Assembly (NCBI GenBank): GCA_944472135.2
Contig: OX235270.1
Span: 121,721,842-121,785,841, forward strand
DNA length: 64,000 bases
Reading direction: 5' to 3'
DNA from: Trichobilharzia regenti
Taxonomy: Eukaryota > Platyhelminthes > Trematoda > Strigeidida > Schistosomatidae
Shown: positions 40,391-51,986 of the stretch, piece by piece
Position numbering within the stretch: the stretch's first letter is position 1
How the letters are laid out: every line of letters begins with the position of its first letter
Made by a program: the position numbers and the translations under genes
The notes under the pieces: model-generated
Seen by the model: only the letters and a program-made list of their open reading frames with translations
The model's database searches: none
What the model was told of the DNA's origin: nothing

Positions 40391-40817
40391 GTACGCTAAG
40401 AGTACCCATAGTTGTTTTTACCTTTGCCGTATTTTTATCTCCGTTAATTAACAATTGTGGAGTATAATTAGTTCGTATGCTAGGTAACTGGCGGTTGCTA
40501 GAGAACTAAAGAATCTTAGTAACATCTGTTCACAGTTTGCATTCCAAAATACCGTTGGCACAGAGCTAGACATAACTGCACAAAGTTGTAAGCTGAGGAA
40601 TATCACGAGTTAGTCAAAGTGAAACTTGATAAGAGGAGAGACAATTGAATGCTTTGGAACTCGCAGTGTAAATTCTTTAATGAATCACTTGGAGGTAAAA
40701 TATAAATGCACTGTAACTTTTGAAGCGTAACACCTGAATTCTTCATCTATTGCAGAACAAACCTCACTGAGTGATGGCTCCAAACTGCAGCATTAATGTT
40801 GGGTCTCTATTCCTTTT
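40391..40817. other. No gene seen
   Basis: Presumed intron following the exon at 40189-40390; no recognisable feature. Confidence 0.35.
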
Positions 40818-40982
40818 CTTGATTACAGAGTGATTACACACTGTATTTTTGGTACAGGTATGGAATTTTCAGCCCAAATTTCGCAGGCCGACCAGAGATA
40901 TCAGGTGTGCGTCGGCAAGGGGTCGAACCTTGTAGCATGTGCATGGTCGGCGAGAGTCCCAACCACTGTGCCACCGACGCAC
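40818..40982 (-). repeat. SINE-A copy 4
   Basis: Minus-strand copy with gtgcgtcggtggcacag at its head and the tacagtgtgtaatca version of the 3' hairpin. It lacks about 15 bp of body relative to copy 1 (the ctaccgatatcc part). Confidence 0.8.
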
Positions 40983-43552
40983 ATCGTTAAGATTTAGGTA
41001 GGTACACATACCGCCACGTGTGCGGTTTTCGGTTTATACACATGACAGCTGCTTTATATTTCGTGATCGAAGAATTACCGAAAATTCGCTTGTAATTTTT
41101 AGTGTAAATTAATCCTCAGACAAGATTTATTCACTATTCATTTTGTTCTAGTTTGACTGTACCCGACTGGTTATCTGTCGTGCACTATCTTTAGTAATCT
41201 CTGGACATATACAAATATTTTCCGAAGAATGTTTCCAAACTGAATATTGCTGAACTATGGCATTGCGATGATAGACTGTTTCATCATCAAATACTGAAAT
41301 AATCTCAGTTATGTTTCCATTCGTATATACTTCCCTACAAGGTCACGAATAATAGCAATTTAGTGTCATAGGTTAATTAACTATGTGACTCAGTAGTAAC
41401 AAAACACCTATTTAGTTACGTCATCCTCGGAAATGTACTAGAGTAGTGACAGATCTGTTTACGCGGGGTCTAACATCAAAGTGCATTTTGACCATGTTTG
41501 TTTTTAGTGATCATAATATGGTAACTGTCGGTACATGGCACCAAATTTTTTAATTTTTAATCTTATTTATTCAAAAATAACTTCTCACAAGAAAATAATG
41601 TGAATCGAAAAACCAAATGGTTAAATCAATCTATTCATAAGAGCCAGAGTGTATTACTCTTGCAAATAAAAACAACCCGTGTTTACTTTGCGTAGCACTC
41701 AAACATATTTATAAATAGCTGTTGTTTCTGTATATTTAGTTTTGAAAGTGCGTAGTAGTTTCTTAATCAGTTATTGTTTTTACCCCTTCGCAAGCTTATA
41801 GAAACAAGAAACTTGTGGCAACTACCAAAAAGAAAGAGTGGGTTCAATGTATACTTTTATCCAACATAAAGTTATTTAGAAATAAAATGTAATCGCATTA
41901 AGTATCTGGTTCTTACAGCAGAACTGAACTGTATTTCATGTTGAGTTGTCAACATATATACAGTTCCAGTTATCTTGATTTATGTCAATGGATCATAGAA
42001 AACGAAAACGGTCCGTGAAGTCATTGACCACTGGTTTAAGCCGTGTGGCTTTGCCCAAGTAGAGTTCGCCTGATGCTTGCTCTATTTGAAGACCGTGAGC
42101 TCGTTTTATCTATAAGTTATCGTGTTTTTGTTCTTCTGTTCTGTGTAAATGTCAGGGCGGATCGATGCGCTTGTGTAATAACCTCTACGTTGACTCATCG
42201 ACCAAGCCATACTTTATGGATTCGGAGGTTAATAAAACAGCATACAAGTGTACCTTAACCATTAAAGTTCGAAAGTAGAGGTGTTTTCACTGTTTTTTGG
42301 CTCTGCTCTCTCAAAGTAATTTTGCGTTAATTCGCGAGTAACCGACATCATATTATCTCATTGAAAGCACTAGGGTATACAAAATGTATAATTCAATCGT
42401 CTGCAAAACGTAGTAAGCATTGGGATGCATCACTTCGCATGATTACTGTTTACATACACCCTATTGGTTTTATTAAATGGAAGACAGCAAACCAGCAACT
42501 ATGGAACCGGAAAATCTCAATGCGATAATGTATGCATTTCATCTTTGGCTTTCACAAAGTTAAGATTGAGAGCATCCAAATAATAACCTAAAATGACTAG
42601 TATTACGATGGAGGCATCCAAGTTCATGCTGTGGTAATGCCTTCGTCTCATTAGTTATAGACGAAACACAACCTAGCTGAAGTATGTGGAAAAGGATTAC
42701 AATTCAGGATCCAGTGCTTGAAATTTGAGTGTTTAAGCCAATGGTGGTGGTTGTAAGTAATTAATATGCAGTAGACGATTCCCTGCGTACCTTTAAGAGC
42801 AACTAGTTGACCGGACAGTATACATCTTTAAATCAATTCAGTAGGTGCATGTTATGCATTCACTTTGAGTGTTGTTAAGCACAAATAATGTCAGAAATTC
42901 TTTCCATATGACGCTATCAGTGGAATCTTATGATGACGATGGAGATGTGTTTCTATTAGGAGATAAATGACACGCATCAAATCGAATGAATTTGAGTTTC
43001 AACAGATAGTACGGCTTCCCGAAGATGATCATTTCAAACTAGTGCGGTCAGTTGGTTGTTATCGTTAGGAAGTGTAAAATGTGAAACCTACATTTCTATG
43101 ATTCGTTGATTGCTGTATGACATTAGATAAAATGATGTTTTCAGTCTATGGGATAATTTTATCTACACATGTTTGTCACTGGGTGGTGGAAGTAAATCAA
43201 TAATTTTGAATTGAACTTGATCAAGCCGATGTTGATGTCTCATTTAATCGTATTACACTGAAGCCATTTCCAGCCATCACAATAAAGTCTGGGCTAAATA
43301 AATCTAGTCTCTGTGCGCTTGTTATTGATACACACTATGGAGTTTTCATTTTAAACACAAGTGAATCAGCTAGTGATAAACTGTTACAAATTCAATTCAT
43401 TATGCAGCAATCCTTACTCATTATTTGGTATATGGATTTGTGAACTTTCCCTATACTGATGATGGGTCACAATATTCCTGGGGATCATCATATACGTAAT
43501 TAGTTCATGTTGGATTACCTTCTCGTTACATGAAATTTTGATGAAAAATTGT
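40983..43552. other. 2.5 kb without a recognised gene
   Basis: AT-rich sequence with no convincing coding exon on either strand and no assigned repeat. A short basic open stretch near 41983-42060 lacks splice context. Confidence 0.4.
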
Positions 43553-43914
43553 TGTCAGCCACGTCTCATAAACCGTCAATGCCCAGCTCTTGCTACGCTC
43601 GGGCCCACGCTGTTCCTTGCAGTATTTCAGAAACGCTTAGTAATAAGGGACGCGAAAACCAAAACACCGATTGGTGACTCGAGGATTCTTTATTGTTACA
43701 CCAACATATAAAAATAATGTTTTTACTAGGGTCTGTGAACAAATTTTACAATAATGAATCACAATAATACTTCTGATGGTTGTCTCCTGACTTCTTTCTG
43801 AACAGCGACCGATGAGACGATGACTGTCGTATTGATGCCTCCGCGAAAATTAGGAGAAGTTGGTTTTGAGCCAACAACCATGAATTGATCGTTCAATCTT
43901 CAACTACATTGACA
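43553..43914 (-). repeat. 3' LTR of the BEL/Pao element
   Basis: The LTR is 362 bp. In element orientation it runs TGTCAATG ... GGCTGACA. It differs from the other LTR at about 26 positions plus a 2-bp gap by eye. Confidence 0.9.
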
Positions 43915-44602
43915 CTCCCCGGCAAAAAGGGATCCAACCCTTTTTTCCTTCACGACCAATACACGTTGACTTGGATGCCATTGCGAGAACCTGGGTCACA
44001 CGGACAGAGCTGAAATGGAAAACAAACAGAAAAGCCAACACACCACAAGCATACCCACAGCACAATCTCACACATCGCTGACGACCTGCGCCTTCCAGTT
44101 AAAGGCATCCTCTTGACATCTTGCCTCACAATCGCCACTTGCTAGAATGACTCTTGCAGAATGCAACGTGACCATAGCACCACCTCACGATACTCTACGC
44201 ACATCCTCTTATCTACTCACTACCAATTACCACTGCAATCGCTTGTCACTCATTCTGCCTCAGTTCTAGTAACGGTGACGTATGCGAGCCTCAGTCGTTT
44301 ACACTCTTTCTCCCCGGCGTGTGGGACCCCAGCTAACAATTATCTCCGTATGCATTTCATTCTCAGCAATAGCCTCCCCGGCGTATACGACCCATCTGCT
44401 GTCTCTAACATCAATCAATTCATTCACGGATGTAGAAGACTCGAAACAACTTCAGAAGTAATCACGACGAAAATTTTAACAAAATTATGCAATAACAACA
44501 AGGTACGAAAACAACGAGTAAACACAATGAATCCAAAATCACAAATTGAGATGACACACCACTCGTATACACAAACAGTGGATCATGTCTTGGTGGAATT
44601 CC

Positions 44603-45046
44603 TTTGAAGAATCGCAGGACTTACACCAGTACGCCTACAACCCTTCTCACGTTGACGATTGTAATTTGTGGAATGTCCGGACACAAACAAGATTAACCAA
44701 CAATTACAATAATTGGAACTCACACAATTATTTAACACAAACATATGTACAATCAACACATCAAATGTTGTGGATTCTGGCACGAAAAACTACCCTTGAA
44801 GAACTGTAGGACTTACAGCAGTACGCCTACATTCCTTCTCAGGTTGATGATCCAAGTGGAAGTCGTCCGGACACAAACAGAATTACCAACAGCTAGATGA
44901 CAGATGATATCAATTCAGTATATACAATATGAACATATGTACAAAATCACACACCAAGCACATTGGACTGCTCATTGATGCGCTACCCTTTGAAGAATTG
45001 TAGGACTTACAGCAGTACGCCTACAACCCTTCTCAGGTTGACGCTC
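44603..45046 (-). repeat. Tandem repeat (period about 193 bp) in the 3' region of the BEL/Pao element
   Basis: Similar blocks begin at 44603, 44795 and 44989 and share ttgaagaa..., then aggacttacagcagtacgcc, then tacaacccttctcaggttga. The third is cut short by the polyprotein stop at 45046. In element orientation the array starts directly after the stop codon. From 43921 to 44602 there are only chance open frames. Confidence 0.75.
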
Positions 45047-48000
45047 TAGGTTGGAAAATCGTCTAGTGTTTCATCCTCCGACTCTCTACTCTCAGCACCT
45101 TCCAGTAGACACAGTTTTCTTATATCTCGCACCAACATGCCACAACTTGTTCTCACCTCAACCGTCCTCACCAATCCATCACCACTACAGAGTAGCCTTA
45201 CTACCACTCCCAAAGGCCACCTACCTGTGGCACATTTATCTGCTACTAATACTATGTCACCAACCTTTAAGTTTCGGCACAACTTTTTCCACTTGTCTCT
45301 GGTTTGCAGTGTTAGAACATACTCCTTTAACCATCTTTTCCAAAATATATCTTTCATGTGCCTGGCTTGTTTCCATCTTTTAATCGTAGGTATTCCTTCC
45401 CCGCTTGAGTCCTCTATGCCAGGGTTGCCTCTCAATAACAATAATTTATTTGGGGTTAACACATCAAAATCCTTGACGTCGTCCCTCACAGGTGATAACG
45501 GCCGGTCATTTAATATTCGTTCAGCTTCACAAAAAAATGTCTCCAGCGTTTCGTCATTCAAACTCTGGTTTTTAATTATGGAGCTTAAAATACGCTTGAT
45601 AATTCCTATAAGTCTTTCCCATAGCCCGCCTCTATGGCTGGCATGTGGTGGGTTGAAGTGCCACTCGATGTTCCTTTTCAGTAACTCTTCCTGAACTCTC
45701 GTTTGGGGACCTTCGAAGTACTCTTTAAGCTCGGCGTGACAGCCAACAAAATTAGTCCCTCTGTCGCTGAACATCATCTTCGGTACACCCCGGCGATTTA
45801 TAAATCTATGTAATGCTAGCACGAATGAATCAGTAGTTAGCGTATGAACCATCTCAATATGCACAGCTCTCATTTTCAAACAGGTGAATAAACAGCCATA
45901 TCTTTTACATAGGGTTCTGCCTCTCTTCACTACAAAAGGTCCGAACAAATCCACCCCAACGTACTCAAATGGATAATTCCCTTCAGAAGCTTGCCACGCT
46001 GGGAGTGGTGCCATCATCTGCTGTACTGGACGAGCATTTCGGAGTTTACATTCCATGCACTTATCAATTATTTTACGGACAGCAGTACCTCCCTTCACTA
46101 TCCAGAACTTACATCGAATACTTGATAGTACTTGCGAAGTACCCAAATGACCTTCAAGAACATGGTAGTGTCTTATAATGAGATCAGTGACTGGATGGTA
46201 GCAAGGTAATAAAGCCGGATGACGGGTCTCATATGACGATTCTAACATTTGTAGACGTCCACCAACTCTAGCGATCCCTTCGGAAACTATCGGAGATAAT
46301 CTATCTAACCGCACCTTGAAATCTGCGAAATCGGGACTATCCTCCTTGGCAATCTCACCCCACGCTTCCCACTGAGCAGCCCTCAAAATCGCTAACTCTG
46401 CATTTCTAATATCTTCGACTCTCAAAGGCCCCACATTCATATTTTCGTATCCCGCAAGATGCATGACCTTTAAATACGTAACATATCGTGTCAACCACGC
46501 AACAGCTTTCAGTAGTTTGTACCAAGAAGAATAATATTTAAAAAGTGGATGTAAACCTGAATGTCTTTCTTGAGTAGATGTTAAACTGACACTTGTCTTC
46601 AACTCCAAGGCACACTCGTTTATCGGTGGTTCATCTTCTCTACGAGGCCACATACTATCAGCCCTTAGCAAGAACTCTGGACCTTTCCACCACTTATTTT
46701 TAACCACATTCATATCAATAACTCCTCGCGAGGCTAGATCAGCTGGATTTTTTCCAGACGGTACGTACCTCCACTGCTCAACAGTTGTTAGTTCACGAAT
46801 TTGAGATACTCTGTTAGCTACAAAACATGCATATCTTGCTGACTCGTTGCGTATATAATATATCACAGACATCGAATCAGTCCAAAACGTTACGGGATGC
46901 TTGGGGTAATCCAACTCTTTACACACCGTTGTGAATAACTGCGCAGCTAGTAAGGCTGCATTAAGTTCTAATCTCGGAATCGAAACCGTCTTTAGAGGTG
47001 CAACTCTAGATTTACCCATCACCAGGCTAACATCTATATCATTCCTTAAGGTGGTTCTGATGTATACGGCTGCACCAAATCCAACCTCAGAGGCATCAGA
47101 AAAAACATGGAAGTCAATTATATCATGATTTCTCGACGGCTTAAGTGGACGTGAGACGGAATGTAGATTCAGCATTCTTAAACTGTTAACCCACCCCTTC
47201 CACTCTTCTCTCTGCCTCTCACTTAATGGTTCATCCCACTGTAACCCTTTCCTGCATGTCTCTTGAAATAACCTCCTAGCCGGAAGTAGATAAGGTGCTA
47301 CTAATCCAAGTGGGTCAAACACGGACGACAACACAGAGAGCACACCTCTCCGAGTAACTGGCTTATCAATATCACCAACACTAAATCCAAAGGTATCAGA
47401 GTTCACATCCCATCGCATACCTAATGTGCGTTCAACTGGTAGAGTATCAACAGGCAAATCTCGTACGGTAGGTGCTCTGTCTTCTGGATCTATATGCTTC
47501 AAAACGTCTAGGCTGTTCGAGACCCACTTAGTTAGACGAAAGCCGGCCTTAGCTAACACTTCAGTGATGCTTGTTGCAAATCTAACTGCAGACTTATCAT
47601 CATCGAAGGAGGCTAAACAATCATCCACGTAGAAGCAACAATCTATGACGTCCAGCAAATCATTAGAACCAAATGTGGACACTGCCTTTCGTAGAGCAAA
47701 ATTAGCACAAAATGGGGAGGACGTGGCACCAAATGGATGCACTGTCATCCTATATTCTGACACCTTACCACAAGGACCGTCATCAAACCACAAAAACCTC
47801 AAGTGATCTCTGTCACTCTCTGGCACCTTCACCTGTAGGAACATTTCCTCAATATCCGCCGCGACAGCAACTGTAAACTTTCTGAATCTCAATAGCAGTC
47901 CCACTAATGAGCTCACGCAATCTGGGCCACTATACAGATTATCATTTAAAGAGACTCCTTCATGTTTCGCAGAACAATCAAACACCACACGGAGTTTACC

Positions 48001-49956
48001 TGGCTTCCTCGGGTTAAAGACGGGATGATGGGGCAAATACCACTTCCCTGGCTCACTCTGATCAACTAGTCTTTCAACGTAACCCTTCATTATATGTTTA
48101 TCGACGACTTCCTTATATTTGGACCAGAGTTCTGCATCTGACAGAAATTTCTTCTGTAAACCCATTAGTCTCTTAAGAGCAACTTTCCTATTACAAACCA
48201 ACTGTCTATCTTTGAATCTCCATGGTAGGCCAACGCTGAAACGCCCGTTTTCGTATTTACAAGAGTCCTCGGCTATTTTAACTGCTTTTAAGTCTTCTAC
48301 AGAACGACCCTTCCCTGGGACACCGCAGTCACAAAACTCCTTGTCATACATATTTTTAATCATAGTTTCTAGTTTGTCCCCATCGTTTGTAACTAATGAT
48401 GATATGTGGACTATGGGTATAGGTCCTCTCACTGTCCATCCCAGTGGTGTTTTCGTCGCAAACAGATCATCTCTACCTCCAAATCTCTCTTCTAATACCT
48501 TGTGAGCTTCTGGCACACTACATCCAATGAGTACTCTCACTCTTCCATCTTGCAATGTTGGAAGAGGTATGTCACACAGGTATGGCTTACCGACAACCGT
48601 TTCACGACTAGGTACTATAGCTTCGCCAAGTTTCATACTGGAGGTAGTGTAAGCAGTATCCACTTCCACGGTCTCCCCAGTAGCCAAGGATTCTAACTGA
48701 AATGACACTCGCTCACATACTACTGTTTTCGCAGAATTGAAAGTATTTACAACCAAGGGTTGCTTTGGGCCTTTAATACCCAAGCAACCAGCCAGTTCAG
48801 CATCTATCAATGTAACGTCTGAACCATTATCCAACAATGCATAAGTCTCTACTGAAGATTTCGGTCCTTTCACCTTAACTGGTAATACCCCTAAGAAAAC
48901 TTGTGGGATGTCAAGGGGTCTAGAGATACTATTACAATTAACCGAATTCCCAGGTTCGTTCACTGTTCTCAGAAGTGGGTGCATATCCGTTAAACCACTA
49001 CTTCCTTTATTTGTCGCCTTACAATTCCACTTTGTATGCCCAATCTTTAAACAACTGAAACACAGCCGCTTCTGCTTTGCCATTTTTAACCTTTCTACGG
49101 GTGACATAGCGATAAAGCGATTACAATCACTCAATTGATGCATGTTATGGCAAACAATACACTCATCCTTTCTCGTTGTGTCTTGAGACTTCACCACAAA
49201 TGCCTTCCTTATATTCACTGGTTCCTTAGGTTCTACCTTAGAATGCAAAATGCTGGCGAATTTGCCCATCGCCTGGTTGACACTGTCCTTCACCAGTCTA
49301 AGAATATCATCAAACCTTGGCTCGATACCCTCCTCCTCTATACGAGAGCTTATTTTTACCCACTTCCTTTGCAGCCGAGTAGGTAGGCGTCTCGCAATTA
49401 CCTCTAGGACTGAGCTCGAGTTGAGGTCACTCATGCAATTCATAGAAATCAAGGTATTCTTATAAGTCATAAGATTATCTAAAAACTCAGTAAGTGCCTT
49501 GGAGTCATCTTGAAGTTGACTGCCGTTACCTTTGACAGCTTCGTATACGTTCCTTACAATCATCGAAGGTCTTCCAAACCTTTGACGTAATATGCTCATA
49601 GCCTCAGCGTATCCCTCATTAGGGGGCATGAGCTTACAGCACTGTATAGCTCTTGAAGCATCTCCAGTGCAATACCTCATCAAATACATCAATTTCAATT
49701 CATCACTTAATAAAAAACTACTCAGCATGATCTCAAACTCCTTTACAAATTGTAAATAATCAGCCGGGTTTCCATCAAAACACCGTGGTTCAAATTTAGG
49801 GAGTTTGATGTTCCTATTATCCCTGAACGGCGAAACAGTAACATCAACCATGTCATGCTTAACATCAGACACATCGTTACAATTAACAGACAAGTCACCA
49901 TGACTTACTTTCCTGTTTGCATCCAAGACACTCTGTCCCTTCTTTGACCCAGGCAT
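45046..49956 (-). CDS. BEL/Pao Gag-Pol polyprotein
   Basis: Uninterrupted 1636-residue frame. The N-terminal Gag (DUF1759-like; LPKFEPRCFDGNPADYLQFV) is followed by zinc-finger motifs CIVCHNMHQLSDC and CFSCLKIGHTKWNC (about 297). The protease (about 376) has ALLDNGSDVTLID, with Asn-Gly where Thr/Ser-Gly is usual. RT: AVAADIEEMFLQVKV (about 699), HPFGATSSPFCANFAL and FYVDDCLASF (about 777). RNase H: FSDASEVGFGAAVYIR (about 954), PRLELNAALLAAQL and TDSMSVIYYIRNE. Integrase: an HHCC-like zinc region, VGVDLFGPFV (about 1335), FSDRGTNFVG (about 1396) and HRGGLWERLIGIIKR (about 1440). A DUF5641-type C-terminal domain has WKQARHMKDIFWKRW. All catalytic acids seem present. Confidence 0.95.
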   Translation of the reverse strand: MPGSKKGQSVLDANRKVSHGDLSVNCNDVSDVKHDMVDVTVSPFRDNRNIKLPKFEPRCFDGNPADYLQFVKEFEIMLSSFLLSDELKLMYLMRYCTGDASRAIQCCKLMPPNEGYAEAMSILRQRFGRPSMIVRNVYEAVKGNGSQLQDDSKALTEFLDNLMTYKNTLISMNCMSDLNSSSVLEVIARRLPTRLQRKWVKISSRIEEEGIEPRFDDILRLVKDSVNQAMGKFASILHSKVEPKEPVNIRKAFVVKSQDTTRKDECIVCHNMHQLSDCNRFIAMSPVERLKMAKQKRLCFSCLKIGHTKWNCKATNKGSSGLTDMHPLLRTVNEPGNSVNCNSISRPLDIPQVFLGVLPVKVKGPKSSVETYALLDNGSDVTLIDAELAGCLGIKGPKQPLVVNTFNSAKTVVCERVSFQLESLATGETVEVDTAYTTSSMKLGEAIVPSRETVVGKPYLCDIPLPTLQDGRVRVLIGCSVPEAHKVLEERFGGRDDLFATKTPLGWTVRGPIPIVHISSLVTNDGDKLETMIKNMYDKEFCDCGVPGKGRSVEDLKAVKIAEDSCKYENGRFSVGLPWRFKDRQLVCNRKVALKRLMGLQKKFLSDAELWSKYKEVVDKHIMKGYVERLVDQSEPGKWYLPHHPVFNPRKPGKLRVVFDCSAKHEGVSLNDNLYSGPDCVSSLVGLLLRFRKFTVAVAADIEEMFLQVKVPESDRDHLRFLWFDDGPCGKVSEYRMTVHPFGATSSPFCANFALRKAVSTFGSNDLLDVIDCCFYVDDCLASFDDDKSAVRFATSITEVLAKAGFRLTKWVSNSLDVLKHIDPEDRAPTVRDLPVDTLPVERTLGMRWDVNSDTFGFSVGDIDKPVTRRGVLSVLSSVFDPLGLVAPYLLPARRLFQETCRKGLQWDEPLSERQREEWKGWVNSLRMLNLHSVSRPLKPSRNHDIIDFHVFSDASEVGFGAAVYIRTTLRNDIDVSLVMGKSRVAPLKTVSIPRLELNAALLAAQLFTTVCKELDYPKHPVTFWTDSMSVIYYIRNESARYACFVANRVSQIRELTTVEQWRYVPSGKNPADLASRGVIDMNVVKNKWWKGPEFLLRADSMWPRREDEPPINECALELKTSVSLTSTQERHSGLHPLFKYYSSWYKLLKAVAWLTRYVTYLKVMHLAGYENMNVGPLRVEDIRNAELAILRAAQWEAWGEIAKEDSPDFADFKVRLDRLSPIVSEGIARVGGRLQMLESSYETRHPALLPCYHPVTDLIIRHYHVLEGHLGTSQVLSSIRCKFWIVKGGTAVRKIIDKCMECKLRNARPVQQMMAPLPAWQASEGNYPFEYVGVDLFGPFVVKRGRTLCKRYGCLFTCLKMRAVHIEMVHTLTTDSFVLALHRFINRRGVPKMMFSDRGTNFVGCHAELKEYFEGPQTRVQEELLKRNIEWHFNPPHASHRGGLWERLIGIIKRILSSIIKNQSLNDETLETFFCEAERILNDRPLSPVRDDVKDFDVLTPNKLLLLRGNPGIEDSSGEGIPTIKRWKQARHMKDIFWKRWLKEYVLTLQTRDKWKKLCRNLKVGDIVLVADKCATGRWPLGVVVRLLCSGDGLVRTVEVRTSCGMLVRDIRKLCLLEGAESRESEDETLDDFPT

Positions 49957-50104
49957 TGTTGAACTTGACCCAATTCCAAAAATGTTCCAGATATTGCTTG
50001 TTCAAAGAGGACTTGACCGGCACCAGGAAAGATGAACGGTGACTATCCAAACTTTCACCAACTGTCCAAAACCGTTTGGAAACTGACGTTGTACCGTCAG
50101 AAAC

Positions 50105-50464
50105 TGTCAGCCATGTCTCATAAACCGTTAATGCCCAGCTCTTGCTGCACTCGGGCTCACGCTGTTCCTTGAAGTTTCTCAGAAACGCTTAGTAATAACG
50201 GACGCGAAAACCAAAACACCGATTGGCCACTCGAGAATTCTTTATTGTAACACCAACATATAAACAATGTTACAACTAAGGTCTGTGAACAAATTTTACA
50301 ATAATAAATCACAATAATACTTCTGACGGTTTTCTCCTGACTTCTTTCTGAACAGCGACCGATGAGACGATGACTGTCGTATTGATGCCTCCGCGAAAAT
50401 TAGGAGAGGTTGGTTTTGAGCCAACAACCATGAATTGATCGTTCAATCTCCAACTATACTGACA
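50105..50464 (-). repeat. 5' LTR of the BEL/Pao element
   Basis: The LTR is 360 bp and runs TGTCAGTA ... GGCTGACA in element orientation, pairing with 43553-43914 at about 93 percent by eye count. Positions 49957-50104 form the leader; no clear tgg-type primer site was found. Confidence 0.9.
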
Positions 50465-50465
50465 A

Positions 50466-50915
50466 CACTACTACTGGAGATGTTGCGGGAAGAGGGCAAG
50501 GTACTTGCGGAGTGGAAGAAAGGATACTTATTCAAATCGCCAAAGAAAGAAACCTAGAGTCAACGTGAGAATTGGCTCGGCATTATGCTCCTATTCATCC
50601 CAGGCAAAAATACTAAGCCACACCATCCTGGAGAGAATCAAATAGGCCCCAGATGACAACCGTTCACCGGAGCAGGCTGGATTCAGAGGAACAAGTCATG
50701 CATCCCTCAAATCGCAACACTCCGTATCATCATTTTAAATAGCTTGGAATTGCAGTCAGTCAGCTCTATACATCAACTTCATAGACTTTGAAAAGGCCTA
50801 TGACAGAGTCGATCGAGAGGTGATGTGGTAAATACTTCGCTACTACGGGGTGCCGTCGACAATTATACATCTCATCCAACAGTTATATGAGAATGCTGCA
50901 CGCCAAGGCAGAAAC
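50466..50915 (+). pseudogene. RTE (SR2-like) fragment, early RT region
   Basis: The decayed frame reads LLLEMLREEGKVLAEWKKGY, a PKKE remnant, then GAGWIQRNKSCIPQIATLRI and HLIQQLYENAA. It corresponds to the part of the intact RTE from TPLLEKVWKEGK to LIQQLYDNAA. It begins exactly at the outer edge of the BEL/Pao LTR and breaks off at about 50915. Confidence 0.75.
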
Positions 50916-51805
50916 AAATTACTCCTGTTTATTGCTTATATACAACACTGATGAAAATGTTAGATGAATGACAGGAGAATAGACTGCATAATTTTAGCTG
51001 CCTAGTGTGTCGCATCAGGTTTGGTTTCTGTTGAAGTTTTTTTCATATCTTTAGGAGTCATACGCATAGAATCTATTAGAAAGTTTGAAATTCCAATATA
51101 AGTGGAAGGTCTATACTTATATGTAGATGCATATGATGCTAAAATGCCTTATTTTTCAGCCTCCCAAGTCTGAACTCTTACGCTGAAAGCAGTTGACTTT
51201 AGATGTTTTCTTTTCACTTCAGCAGAAATTTATGGTGGTTTTGTTTTAATTTTTCAAGTTCATCATCAAAATCAGGTGCTCAAGGAGAGTGGCTTGTTTG
51301 AAACTGTTTTAACATATGGTGAGGTTTTGTGGTATTTTTCAACTGAAGTCATTCGTATAGCGATTCGTTTTGTCATTTCTAACGTCATATTCTAAAATTT
51401 AAATATACGAGGCGGGGATTTAAGAATATGTGTTGGCTTGAGCTCGTCCCTACACGTCTCTGTTAAATTCTATTTAAATATCTAATGAGTAATCCTCCAC
51501 TATGTATAGCTGGTCTCAAACAAATTTTTGACGATGACCTCACTTTGAATCTTAGCTTTATTCTTCAGCGCCATCGGACATTCTGACTGTAGTCGGAATT
51601 TTGTTGAATATATTGCTTGTGCTACTCATTATAGTGATCTCTTAGCTTTTAGTTTACATTTCGCATTCATTTCAAATAAAACAAATCAACACAGGCTACA
51701 GGTACTTAAAAGATTTGTTCTCGCTAAAGACTTATGGGATTTGGTATTGATATATGTATATATACATGTGTATATATGCATATATGCATATTAAGTCCCT
51801 TGTGG
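50916..51805. other. No gene seen
   Basis: AT-rich, ending in a tatatgcata-type low-complexity run (51750-51790) just before SINE-A copy 5. Confidence 0.4.
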
Positions 51806-51986
51806 CACGGTGGCACAGTGGTTAGGACTCTCGGCGACCATACACATGGTCAGAGGTTCAACCCCCTGCCAACGCACACCTGATATCTATGGTCAGCCTG
51901 CAAAATTTCGGTTACCGATATCCATGCTGAAAATTCCATACCTGTACCAAAAATACAGTGTGGAATCAAGCTGTAATAAAAAAATT
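51806..51986 (+). repeat. SINE-A copy 5
   Basis: Head cacggtggcacagtggttag, box B gaggttcaaccccc (one change), body and 3' hairpin as in copy 1, and the tail gtaataaaaaaa. It is inserted next to a tata-rich stretch. Positions 51987-52795 hold no recognised gene. Confidence 0.85.

Larger units (their letters stand above)
43553..50464 (-). mobile_element. BEL/Pao LTR retrotransposon
   Basis: On the minus strand: 5' LTR (50105-50464), leader, one intact polyprotein (49956 down to 45046), a tandem-repeat 3' region, a purine tract (ggggag against the LTR at 43915-43920) and the 3' LTR (43553-43914). The single fused Gag-Pol and the domain order place it in BEL/Pao, the group that contains the schistosome element Sinbad. 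The bases flanking the two LTRs (attgt on the left, acact on the right) do not match. Confidence 0.93.

Noticed and set aside
41983..42060. Short basic frame (DHRKRKRSVKSL ...) as a possible last exon of the LARP6-like gene.
   Set aside because: No acceptor of quality upstream and no similarity to LARP6 C-terminal motifs.
44161..44607. 148-codon + strand frame downstream of the BEL/Pao ORF.
   Set aside because: It lies antisense in the element's 3' region, overlaps the tandem repeats and has no recognisable protein features.
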